Shown: positions 29,241 through 37,829 of the stretch, piece after piece | Position numbering within the stretch: the stretch's first letter is position 1 | How the letters are laid out: each line of letters starts with the position of its first letter | DNA from: Jiella mangrovi | GTDB taxonomy: Bacteria > Pseudomonadota > Alphaproteobacteria > Rhizobiales > Rhizobiaceae | Reading direction: 5' to 3' | Assembly (NCBI RefSeq): GCF_017815135.1 | Contig: NZ_JAGJCF010000018.1 | Span: 1-64,000, forward strand | Length of the DNA: 64,000 bases | Translations under genes and position numbers: made by a program | Notes under the pieces: generated by a model | Database searches by the model: none | What the model was told of the DNA's origin: nothing | What the model saw: the letters and a program-made list of their open reading frames with translations, nothing else

Positions 29241-32200
29241 TGAGAACCGAACGCCTCGCCGCTCTCGCTCTGACGCTCTTCCTCGCTGTCGCCGCGCTTC
29301 TGCCGGCGAGCCGGCCGGCGAGCGCGCAGCAGTTCATCGCTACCCAGATCGAGAACCTGATCTCCTCCGACACGATGAAGGTGAAGATCGACGGGCTCTC
29401 CGGCGCCCTCACCGGCGCGATCCGTATCGAGAAGGTCACGGTCTCCGACCCCGAGGGCGTGTTCCTGACGGCGAGCAATCTCGCCATGGACTGGTCGCCG
29501 CTGGCGCTGGTGCGCTCCAACGTCTCGATCGAAAGGCTCACCGCCGGCCAGATCGTCCTGCAGCGCCTGCCGACGGGCCAGCCGGCAAGCCAGGACAGCG
29601 GCGGCGGCTTCTCGCTGCCCTCCATCACCGCCAAGATCCAGGAGATCGCCATCGACGAATTCGTCCTCGGCGCGGCGGTCGCCGGAACCGAGGCACGGCT
29701 GAAGGCGAATGCCAGCCTGACCTTGAATTCCGATCCGACGCAGATCGCCGCCCAGGCGACGGTGGAGCGGCTCGACGCGCCGGGCCGCATCGCCTTCGAC
29801 GTCGATTTCGCGCCGGACGACAACAAGCTGGTCGTCAATGTCGATGCGAGCGAGCCCCAGGGCGGCCTCGTCGCGTCGCTTCTCGGTATTCCGGGCGCCC
29901 CGCCCGTCCAGCTCACTGTCAACGGCTCGGGCCCTCTGTCCGGCTTCATGGCGAACGGGGCGCTCTCCGTCGACAACCAGCAGGCTGCCACGCTGACCGC
30001 CCGCGTCGATCGCCTCGACGCCGCCTACCGGACCGCCCTGTCGCTCAACGTCGCGGCCGAGCGTTTCGTGCCGGAAGCCTACCAGCGCTATGTCGAGGGC
30101 GGCGCCAATCTCGACGCGACGGTCGAGATAAACGACGACGGCACCTATCGCATCGAGCAGGGCACGCTCGCGTCGAGGGCGCTGCAGCTCTCGGCAACCG
30201 GTGCCGTCGATCCGTCCGGCTCGGGCAACGACCTCTCGCTGAGCCTCAGCGCGCCCGATGGCGGGCCGATCGCCCTCTCCTTCGGGACCGACGAGACGCC
30301 GATCGACATTGCAATCTCCAACCTCGACGCGGCGCTGCAAGGCGCCCTGTCGAGCGCAGCCATCACCATCAAGGCGAGCCTTCCACAGGCGGTCTATTCC
30401 GATTACGCCGCCAACAATGTCGGCGCCGAGGTGACCAGCCAGTCGTTCGACATCACGGGCCTCACCGGCCCGTTCCAGCTTTCGGCGAGCGCCGCCTCGG
30501 CGAAAGCCCCGGAAGGTGTCCAGCAGCGGTTTCTCGATGGGCCGATCAAGCTTTCGGGCAGCGGCGCCCTCAATGCGAACGGCCTCAAATTCGATCCAGC
30601 GACGCTTGCGACCGACACCGCGAATCTCAACGTCACCGGCTCCGCCGCCCTCAACTTCTCGACCTTCGACCTGACACTCGATTCCAATTTCCGGACGGTG
30701 GCGCTTTCGGCCGGCCTCGTCCCGATCGCCGGCGAGAGAACCAGCGTTTCCGGCAATTTCACCCGCAGCGCAGATGGCGCCCTTGCCGCGCGGAGCCTGA
30801 AGGTCGATGGTGACAACCTCTCGATCGAAGGCCAGGCCTCGCTCGCGGGCGACACGGTCTCGGCCGACATTTCCGGCCGGCTCGCCAATGCCGGGAGTGT
30901 CAGCCAGCAGCTCTCCGGCGCGGCGACGTTCCAGCTGACCGCCAGCGGGCCGTCTGCCGCGCCCGACGTCGATATGACCGTCGACGGCAACGGCCTGTCG
31001 ATCAACGGCCGCGAACTCGCCAATCTCAGCGTCAAGATCGCGGGCACGCTGCAATCGGGAACTCCGAAGGGCAGCATCGACATTTCCGGCGTCATCGACG
31101 GCAAGCCTCTGGAAGGCAAAGCGGAAATCGCCGGCCAGACGAATGGCGAGGCCGAGGTCTCCGGGATCGTCATCCGCCAGGGCACCAACAGCATCACCGG
31201 CGATCTGAAGCTCACCCAGAACGTCCTGCCGATCGGCACGCTCGACGTGAAGCTCGACGATCTCGCGGCGCTCGCCGCCCTCGGCGGTCTCACCGCCAGC
31301 GGCGACGTGACCGGAACGCTCGGCTTCGACGTTCTCACCGACGGAACCCCGGTCGCCAAGCCGAACCTGACCGGAACGAGCGTATCGGTTTCCGGCAACA
31401 CGCTCTCCGGCGCGAAGATCGATCTTTCGGTCTACGACTATCTCGGCATTCCGATCCCCGAAGGCACCGTCACCGCCAGCGCGATCAGCGCCAGCGGCAT
31501 CGACGTCTCGCAGCTTGCCATCGACCTGTCCCGTCAAGGCCCTGAGACGGCCGGCGTCGAGGCGACCGCCCGAATGAACGGCATACCCGTCGCTCTGGCC
31601 GGCAACGCCACCTTCCGGCCGAACGAAATACTCGTCGCCCTTCAGAAGCTGACCGCGGCGATCCCCGATGCTGCGGTCTCCCTTCAGGAGGAGGCACGTG
31701 TCAGGATCGCCTCCGGCACCACCTCCCTCTCGAACATGGCGCTCGACATCGGCAACGGGCGGCTGACCGCCACGGGCTCGGCCGGCGAGACGATCGATCT
31801 GTCGGCGCGGCTGGAAAACGTTCCGGCCGCCGTCGCCAATCCCTTCGTGCCGAACCTCGCCCTTGCCGGCACGCTTGACGGCACGGCGACCGTCAGCGGG
31901 CAGGCGAGCGATCCGGACGCGCGCTTCGACCTGCGGCTCGGCGAAATCGTCGCCACCCGCGCCGGCGGCAAGGCGACGCCACCGGTCGACGGAACGATCG
32001 CCGGCAGCTATGGCGGCGGAACGCTGCAACTGCAGACCGCCCGGCTCGACCTCGGCGACGGCTCGCTTTCGGCGACCGGATCGGTCGGCGATGCGATCGA
32101 CCTTTCCGTCGATCTGATACAGGCCCCCGTCGCGATCGCCAACGCCTTCATCGAAGGACTGGACGCCTCGGGCACCTTGTCGGGCGAGGCGAAGGTCTCG

Positions 32201-35200
32201 GGCACGACCAGCGCGCCTGCCGCGACTTTCTCGCTCACCGGCCGCGACATCACCGCGACGGCGGTGAAGGACGCCGGCATCGAGCCCCTGTCGCTCGACG
32301 CATCCGGCTCCTACGAGAACGAGACGCTGACGCTCTCCAACGCCATCGTCGAGGTGGGCACGGCCTCGCTCACGGCCTCCGGCACCATCGGTCAGCAGCT
32401 GAACGTCCGGGCGCGTGCGGAGAACCTTCCCGTCGGCCTCGTCAACGGCTTCGTTCCCGACCTTTCGGCCAGGGGCATCGTCTCCGGCTCGGCCAGCGCG
32501 ACCGGCACGCTCGACGATCCCAACGCCACTTTCGACATCATGGGAAGCGGGATCACCACCGACGAAATCGCCAGGTCCGGCGTCAAACCGCTCGATCTGC
32601 GTCTCGCCGGCCGCTATGCCGACGGCACCGCCAATATCGAGACCGGCGTCGTCAATGTCGGCGACGGCTCGCTCAACGTTGCCGGCCGGATCGGCGAGAC
32701 CCTCGACGTCTCCGCCGAAATGAGCCGCCTGCCGGTCGGCCTCGCCAACGGCTTCGTCGACGGGCTGGGCGCCACCGGAACGGTCTCCGGCACCGCCAAG
32801 GCGACGGGCACGCTCGAAAACCCCGTGGCAAGCTTCGACGTCACCGGCAGCGGCATCACCACCGATCAGATCGCCAAGGGCGGCGTGCCGACGCTGTCGC
32901 TCGACGCCGCCGGCACTTATCGCGACGGCACGCTCAGCCTCGACACCGCCAAGCTCGACGTCGGCGAGGGATCGCTGCGCGCAAGCGGCACGATCGGCGA
33001 GGCGCTGAACGTCGATCTCGCCCTCGACGCCCTCCCCGTCGGCCTCGCCAACGGCTTCGTCGACGGGCTGAATGCCAAGGGCACCGTCTCGGGCACCGGC
33101 CGGGCGACCGGCTCGCTGTCGGACCCGAACGCGACCTTCCAGCTCTCGGGATCAGGCATCACCACCGATCAGATCGCAAAATCCGGCGTCGCGCCGCTCA
33201 GCCTCGATGCCGCCGGCTCCTATGCAGGAGGAACCGCGACGATCGACCGGGCGAACGTCACCGTCGGCTCCGGCAGCCTGTCGGCCAAGGGCACCGTCGG
33301 CGAGGAGCTGAACCTCGACGTCACCGCAAACGAGATACCTGCGGGCCTCGCCAACGGTTTCGTCGACGGCCTCGGGGCCCGGGGCAGCTTGTCCGGCAAC
33401 GCCACGGCCCGTGGCTCGCTCTCCGACCCTTCGGCCGAATTCTCGATCTCCGGCACAGGCATCACCACGGCCGAGATCGCGAAATCGGGCACGCCGCCGC
33501 TCACCGCCGACATCGCGGGCAGCTACCAGAACGGCAGCTTGAACCTTGCCAATGCCGAGGTCGTCGTCGGCAGGGGCAGCCTGACGGCCAAGGGCACGGT
33601 CGGCCAGGAGCTGAACATCGACGTCACCATCGACCAGTTGCCGGTGGGCCTTGCCAACGGCTTCGTCAGCGACCTCGGCGCGCAGGGCACGATTTCCGGC
33701 ACGGCCAGGGCGCAGGGCTCGCTTTCCAATCCGAACGCGCGCTTCGACCTGAAGGCGGCCAATGTCTCGGTCGCGCAGAGCCGGGCGGCTGGCGCTCCTG
33801 CCCTCAGCGCCGACCTTGCCGGCCAATATCAGGGCGGCAACCTCTCCCTCGACCAGGCGCTCGTCCGGATCGGCGGCGGCACCATTCGCGTCACCGGCGG
33901 CGCCAGCCAGAGCAACCTCGATCTCACGGCTGAAATCCGCGGCCTTCCCGCCTCGATCGCGAGCGCTGCGGCCGGCGGCCTCGCCCCGCAGGGCACGATC
34001 AACGGAACCGTGAAGGCGACCGGCGCGCCGAGCAATCCGCAGGTGACATACGACATCACCGCCTCGGGCGTGTCGATCCAGCAGACCCGCGGCGCCGGCG
34101 TCGGCGGCCTTCAGATCACGACCAGCGGCCAGTATGCCGGCAACCGCGTCACCACCGACACCCGGCTTTCGGGCAGCGGGATCGCCCTTGCGGTGAACGG
34201 CTCCGTCGGCCTTGCGGGAACGCCGAGCCTCGATCTTTCGGCGAACGGCACCGCGCCCCTGTCGCTCGCCAATCCGATCCTCGCCGACGGCGGCCGTTCG
34301 GTCCAGGGCACGGCCCAGGTCAACGCGCGGATCACCGGCCCGGCGACGCAGCCGAACGTCAACGGCACGGTCCGCGTCGCGGGCGCGCGGCTCGTCGATA
34401 CCGGCTTCAACGTCGCCCTCAACGACATCACGACGACGATCGCCCTGAACGGAACCAGCGCGACGATCCAGAGCTTCACCGCCCAGATCTCGTCGGGCGG
34501 GACCGTGACGATTGGCGGCACGATCGGCCTGACCGGCCAGTTCCCGGCCGACCTGACGATCCGCGCCGACAGGGCCCGCTACAATGATGGCGAGCTGATC
34601 GCCGCACGGCTGTCGGCCGATCTGACATTGACCGGCCCGTTGACCGCGACACCGACCCTTGCCGGCACGATCAACGCCGAGAAGATCGACATCATCGTGC
34701 CGGACAAGCTGCCGAGCTCGCTCGCCCGGATCGACGTCACCCACCGCAACGCCAAACCCGCCGTCATCGAGCAGCAGCGCGAACTCTTCCCGAAGAAGGC
34801 CGCAGGAACCAGCGGTGGCGGCATCAATCTCGACATCACCTTCAACGCGCCGGGCCGCGTCTTCGTGCGCGGACGCGGCCTTGATCTGGAACTGGGCGGC
34901 TCGCTGAGCATCAGCGGCCCGGCCTCCAACCTGTCCATCGTCGGCGGCTTCGAGCTGGTGCGCGGACGCTTCCAGATCCTCGCAAAACAGCTGACCTTCC
35001 AGCGCGGCACGCTTAGCTTCACCGGGAATCTGATCCCGACCCTCGATCTCGAGGCGACTTCGACCGTCGACGATGTCACCGTCTACGTCACCGTGACGGG
35101 ACCGGCGGACGACCCATCGGTCAGCTTTTCGTCCAATCCGGCGCTTCCGCAGGACGAGGTTCTGGCGCGGCTGATCTTCGGCCAGGGAACCTCGGACCTC

Positions 35201-35506
35201 TCCCCGCTGCAGATCGCTCAGCTCGCCGAAGCGGCCGCGACCCTCGCCGGCGTCGGCGGCTCCACCGGCCTTCTCGACAATCTGCGCTCCCAGCTCGGCG
35301 TCGACAGCCTGGACATTTCCACCACCTCCGACGGACAGACCGCCGTGGGCGTCGGCAAATATCTCAACGACAACACCTATCTCGGCGTCGATTCCACCGG
35401 CCGCGTATCTCTGGAGCTCAAGCTCGGCGGCGGGCTGAAAGCCAAGGGCGCCGTCACCTCACAGGGCGGCGGCGAGGTCGGCGTGTTCTACGAGGGCGAG
35501 TTCTGA
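29240..35506 (+). CDS. tamB: TamB-type giant inner-membrane/periplasmic protein
   Basis: 2088 residues, larger than usual TamB. An N-terminal signal anchor (about 5-30) is followed by very long Ser/Thr/Ala/Gly/Asp-rich beta-strand repeats typical of the AsmA-like hydrophobic groove that carries lipids or helps outer-membrane protein insertion. The conserved DUF490/TamB C-terminal domain (about 1830-2088) contains GGFELVRGRFQILAKQLTF and ends in EFYEGEF-like residues that contact TamA. Residues about 862-1570 form seven in-register 101-residue repeats. Translationally coupled to tamA (TGATG overlap). Confidence 0.92.
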   Translation: MRTERLAALALTLFLAVAALLPASRPASAQQFIATQIENLISSDTMKVKIDGLSGALTGAIRIEKVTVSDPEGVFLTASNLAMDWSPLALVRSNVSIERLTAGQIVLQRLPTGQPASQDSGGGFSLPSITAKIQEIAIDEFVLGAAVAGTEARLKANASLTLNSDPTQIAAQATVERLDAPGRIAFDVDFAPDDNKLVVNVDASEPQGGLVASLLGIPGAPPVQLTVNGSGPLSGFMANGALSVDNQQAATLTARVDRLDAAYRTALSLNVAAERFVPEAYQRYVEGGANLDATVEINDDGTYRIEQGTLASRALQLSATGAVDPSGSGNDLSLSLSAPDGGPIALSFGTDETPIDIAISNLDAALQGALSSAAITIKASLPQAVYSDYAANNVGAEVTSQSFDITGLTGPFQLSASAASAKAPEGVQQRFLDGPIKLSGSGALNANGLKFDPATLATDTANLNVTGSAALNFSTFDLTLDSNFRTVALSAGLVPIAGERTSVSGNFTRSADGALAARSLKVDGDNLSIEGQASLAGDTVSADISGRLANAGSVSQQLSGAATFQLTASGPSAAPDVDMTVDGNGLSINGRELANLSVKIAGTLQSGTPKGSIDISGVIDGKPLEGKAEIAGQTNGEAEVSGIVIRQGTNSITGDLKLTQNVLPIGTLDVKLDDLAALAALGGLTASGDVTGTLGFDVLTDGTPVAKPNLTGTSVSVSGNTLSGAKIDLSVYDYLGIPIPEGTVTASAISASGIDVSQLAIDLSRQGPETAGVEATARMNGIPVALAGNATFRPNEILVALQKLTAAIPDAAVSLQEEARVRIASGTTSLSNMALDIGNGRLTATGSAGETIDLSARLENVPAAVANPFVPNLALAGTLDGTATVSGQASDPDARFDLRLGEIVATRAGGKATPPVDGTIAGSYGGGTLQLQTARLDLGDGSLSATGSVGDAIDLSVDLIQAPVAIANAFIEGLDASGTLSGEAKVSGTTSAPAATFSLTGRDITATAVKDAGIEPLSLDASGSYENETLTLSNAIVEVGTASLTASGTIGQQLNVRARAENLPVGLVNGFVPDLSARGIVSGSASATGTLDDPNATFDIMGSGITTDEIARSGVKPLDLRLAGRYADGTANIETGVVNVGDGSLNVAGRIGETLDVSAEMSRLPVGLANGFVDGLGATGTVSGTAKATGTLENPVASFDVTGSGITTDQIAKGGVPTLSLDAAGTYRDGTLSLDTAKLDVGEGSLRASGTIGEALNVDLALDALPVGLANGFVDGLNAKGTVSGTGRATGSLSDPNATFQLSGSGITTDQIAKSGVAPLSLDAAGSYAGGTATIDRANVTVGSGSLSAKGTVGEELNLDVTANEIPAGLANGFVDGLGARGSLSGNATARGSLSDPSAEFSISGTGITTAEIAKSGTPPLTADIAGSYQNGSLNLANAEVVVGRGSLTAKGTVGQELNIDVTIDQLPVGLANGFVSDLGAQGTISGTARAQGSLSNPNARFDLKAANVSVAQSRAAGAPALSADLAGQYQGGNLSLDQALVRIGGGTIRVTGGASQSNLDLTAEIRGLPASIASAAAGGLAPQGTINGTVKATGAPSNPQVTYDITASGVSIQQTRGAGVGGLQITTSGQYAGNRVTTDTRLSGSGIALAVNGSVGLAGTPSLDLSANGTAPLSLANPILADGGRSVQGTAQVNARITGPATQPNVNGTVRVAGARLVDTGFNVALNDITTTIALNGTSATIQSFTAQISSGGTVTIGGTIGLTGQFPADLTIRADRARYNDGELIAARLSADLTLTGPLTATPTLAGTINAEKIDIIVPDKLPSSLARIDVTHRNAKPAVIEQQRELFPKKAAGTSGGGINLDITFNAPGRVFVRGRGLDLELGGSLSISGPASNLSIVGGFELVRGRFQILAKQLTFQRGTLSFTGNLIPTLDLEATSTVDDVTVYVTVTGPADDPSVSFSSNPALPQDEVLARLIFGQGTSDLSPLQIAQLAEAAATLAGVGGSTGLLDNLRSQLGVDSLDISTTSDGQTAVGVGKYLNDNTYLGVDSTGRVSLELKLGGGLKAKGAVTSQGGGEVGVFYEGEF
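31823..33946 (+). repeat. Seven in-register 303-bp repeats within tamB
   Basis: Unit starts, set at the P of the P-V-G-L-A-N-G-F motif, fall at 31823, 32126, 32429, 32732, 33035, 33338 and 33641: exactly 303 bases each, with the last unit 306. Units 3-6 are most alike (LANGFVDGL, GTVSG, GSGITTDQIAKSG, LSLDAAGSY, GSLSAKGTVGE). Units 1, 2 and 7 are more diverged. Diverged copies continue to about 34255. Confidence 0.9.
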
Positions 35507-35610
35507 GGGGACCGGGAAGCGCCCAGCCTCTCAGACGTAGTCCGCTCAATTGCCGTGCGGGCTTGATACGCGGCCTGATCTGATCGATCGGACAGCGTAT
35601 CAGTCGACCG

Positions 35611-35775
35611 CATCCTGAGGTGCGAGCGAAGCGAGCCTCGAAGGACGAGGGCGCGCCGCAGACGCTGATCGAGGTGAATGAACAGTCAAAATGAAGCTCT
35701 GGCTTACTGCCGGCAGAAGCCCCTCGCCCTTCGAGGCTCCTTCTCGCTGCGCTCGGCGTCGCGCCTCAGGATGAA
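35611..35775. repeat. Inverted repeat of the 'CATCCTGAGG...CTCGAAGG' family
   Basis: The left arm (35611-35652) begins CATCCTGAGG and ends near CTCGAAGGACGAGGG. The right arm (about 35720-35775) is its imperfect reverse complement. It fills most of the 299-base gap between tamB and the convergent carboxypeptidase gene. A related hairpin lies at 57695-57743. Confidence 0.75.
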
Positions 35776-35805
35776 GGGCTTCTGCTCCAGCCTTCACGCC
35801 CGCCT

Positions 35806-36678
35806 TCAAAGATACTTGTCGATGAGCGCCGTGACCTCGGCATTGCGCTCGCTGCCCGTGCGGCCGCCCATGACGACGACGATGATGCGGCGACCGTTGC
35901 GCATGGCGGTGGCGACGAGATGGAAGCCGGAATCGCGGATATAGCCGGTCTTCAGCCCGTCGACCCCCTCGACCTTGCCGAGCAGCTTGTTGGTGGCCCG
36001 GTAGGTCCGGCCCTTGAAGACGAACTGCGTCACGCGGAACATCGGCATGTAGCGCTGATTGCGCGAGATCAGCGCCCTGGCGAGGATCGCCATGTCCCGC
36101 GCGGTCGAGATCTGGCGCGGGTCGGGCAGGCCGGAGGCGTTGACGAAACGGGTGTTGCGCATGCCGAGCTGACGCGCCCTTGCGGTCATCACGGCGGCAA
36201 ATCTCTCCTCGGTGCCGGCGAGATTTTCCGCGATGACCACGGCGACGTCATTGGCCGATTTCGTTGCCAGCGCCTGCGCCGCGTCTCTGACCGTGATGGT
36301 TTCGCCCGGCTTGAAGCCGAGCTTCGAGGGCGGCTCGGCCGCCGCCGTCGCGCTCACGGTCAGCGGCGTGTCGAGCGAGATCTTGCCGGCCTCCACCGCT
36401 TCGAAGAGCAGATAGAGCGTCATCATCTTCGTCAGTGACGCGGGATAGCGCAGCGCGTCGGCATTCTCCGCCTCGAGGATCCGGCCGCTCTGATAATCCA
36501 TGACGAGGACGGAATGGCCGCGCACCTCGGCAGAGCTCGCATCGCTCAAAGTGGCGATGCCGAGTCCGGCGGGAGACAGTTCGGCGGTCTGACAGCCGGC
36601 GAGCGTTGCCGCGAAGGCAAGACAGGCCAGAAGGCGGAACGGCCGGGCAGAGAAAAGTGCCTGGAACCAAAGTCGCAT
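35806..36678 (-). CDS. D-alanyl-D-alanine carboxypeptidase, S11 family, predicted lipoprotein
   Basis: 290 residues. Trims the terminal D-Ala of peptidoglycan stem peptides. The three penicillin-binding motifs are SLTK (about residue 81, nucleophile serine), SAN (about 140) and KTG (about 244). The N-terminus looks like a lipoprotein signal with the lipobox LAGC at about 26-29, unusual for DacA-type enzymes, which are usually anchored by a C-terminal amphipathic helix. That C-terminal beta domain and helix are absent here, so the protein is the short form. Convergent with tamB. Confidence 0.9.
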   Translation of the reverse strand: MRLWFQALFSARPFRLLACLAFAATLAGCQTAELSPAGLGIATLSDASSAEVRGHSVLVMDYQSGRILEAENADALRYPASLTKMMTLYLLFEAVEAGKISLDTPLTVSATAAAEPPSKLGFKPGETITVRDAAQALATKSANDVAVVIAENLAGTEERFAAVMTARARQLGMRNTRFVNASGLPDPRQISTARDMAILARALISRNQRYMPMFRVTQFVFKGRTYRATNKLLGKVEGVDGLKTGYIRDSGFHLVATAMRNGRRIIVVVMGGRTGSERNAEVTALIDKYL

Positions 36679-36992
36679 GGGTCAGCCGCCGCGTCTGGAG
36701 GATTGCATTCAACGAGCTATGCGCAACCGGCGCGAATCCTGTCAAACCCGGAAGAGAGCGTTGAAAGACTTCGAGCTTTGCCTGTGCCGGGCATGCCACA
36801 CGGGATGTGACGCGCAAGTGTGCGCTGCCTGGCTTGGGAACGGCGAAACGGGCTTTACGGAGCGATTTTGGCCTGACATCACACCGTCATCATGCGGGAG
36901 GCATTTTGCCGCGAAGGCAAAGGGCGCGGCCCGCAGCGACTATTCGGAGCACGGCCGACGAGAACCGTGCAGGACACCAGAGGACGACCGGC
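36679..36992. other. Intergenic region between carboxypeptidase and DUF1045 genes
   Basis: About 314 bases, divergent promoters expected. An open frame from 36807 runs into the DUF1045 gene, but its extra 62 residues do not match the family and the later ATG is preferred. No other feature seen. Confidence 0.45.
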
Positions 36993-37664
36993 ATGCGCGC
37001 GGCGATCTATTACACCCCGCCGGCGGGGTCTTCCCTCGCCAAGACGGCCAATGAATGGCTCGGCCGCAACCCCTATGACGGCGAAGCCACCCGCCCGGCC
37101 GACGACATCCGCGACCCGCTGGTCGCCTCCCCTGCCCGCTACGGCTTCCACGCGACCATCGTCGCGCCGTTTCGCTTCGCCGAAAACGCCCAGTTGGAAG
37201 ACATCGACGCGCGGCTCGCCGAGTTTTGTGCCGCACAGGCCGCGTTCGAAATCACCGCCGCCGTCCCGCAAAGGCTCGGCGCGTTCTTCGCCCTCGTGCC
37301 GGCCGAGCCGTCGCCGGCTCTCGATATGCTGGAAGCCGCGGCTGTCAGGGCCTTTGCGCCCTTTCGGGCACGGCCGAACGAAGCCGAGATCGCCAGACGG
37401 CGGCCGGAACGTCTGAGCGAGCGCCAGCGCGCCTATCTCGAAGAGTGGGGCTATCCTTACGTCTTCGAGGATTTTCGCTTCCACATGACGTTGTCGGGCG
37501 CGCTTTGCGATGACGAGGCCGCAAGGCTCAATCCGGAACTCGAGGCCACGTTCTCGTCCTTCGACGGCGAGGCGCTGGCCATCGATCAGCTCGCGGTCTT
37601 CCTCGAGCCGGAGCCCGGTGCTCCGTTCCGGGTCCATTCGGTCCATCGATTCGAAAAGCGCTGA
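36993..37664 (+). CDS. DUF1045 / 2H-phosphoesterase-like protein (TIGR03223 type)
   Basis: 223 residues. The two H-x-T/S-x motifs of the 2H phosphoesterase fold are visible: HATIVAPF (about 50) and HMTLSG (about 169), along with the family stretch LSERQRAYLEEWGYPYVFEDFRF. Relatives lie in phosphonate (phn) gene clusters and are named 'putative phosphonate metabolism protein'; no phn gene is near here. The start at 36993 gives MRAAIYYTPPAGSSL, the family N-terminus. A hairpin terminator follows 46 bases after the stop. Confidence 0.85.
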   Translation: MRAAIYYTPPAGSSLAKTANEWLGRNPYDGEATRPADDIRDPLVASPARYGFHATIVAPFRFAENAQLEDIDARLAEFCAAQAAFEITAAVPQRLGAFFALVPAEPSPALDMLEAAAVRAFAPFRARPNEAEIARRRPERLSERQRAYLEEWGYPYVFEDFRFHMTLSGALCDDEAARLNPELEATFSSFDGEALAIDQLAVFLEPEPGAPFRVHSVHRFEKR

Positions 37665-37710
37665 ACGCGTCAGCCTCGCTTCGAAACGGGCGACGGGCCC
37701 AAAGTGAAAA

Positions 37711-37743
37711 CCGCCAAGGTCCTTTCGGACCTCGGCGGCTTTC
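37711..37743 (+). terminator. Terminator after the DUF1045 gene
   Basis: CCGCC-A-AGGTCC / GGACCT-C-GGCGG with a TTTC loop, preceded by AAAA and followed by TTT, so it can work in both directions. Confidence 0.75.
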
Positions 37744-37829
37744 TCGCGTGCCGGAGTGGCGGCAACCGGCACGCAGTCTGCGGGGGAGATTGGGGGGATA
37801 ATCCCCCGCCGCAGTTCTTGTGCCGAGCG

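Noticed and set aside
29213-32029. 938-codon minus-strand frame opposite tamB
   Set aside because: Low-complexity Arg/Gly/Asp translation and no start signal; tamB is on the other strand and coupled to tamA.
31823-34255. Regular repeats considered as a CRISPR array
   Set aside because: The 303-bp units are coding, in frame, and part of TamB. No short direct repeats with unique spacers occur here or elsewhere in the window.
33152-34744. 530-codon minus-strand frame opposite the tamB repeats
   Set aside because: The tandem repeat in tamB makes any antisense frame repetitive and open; no protein family is seen.
36807-36992. N-terminal extension of the DUF1045 protein
   Set aside because: 62 residues with no match to the family; the ATG at 36993 gives the family start.
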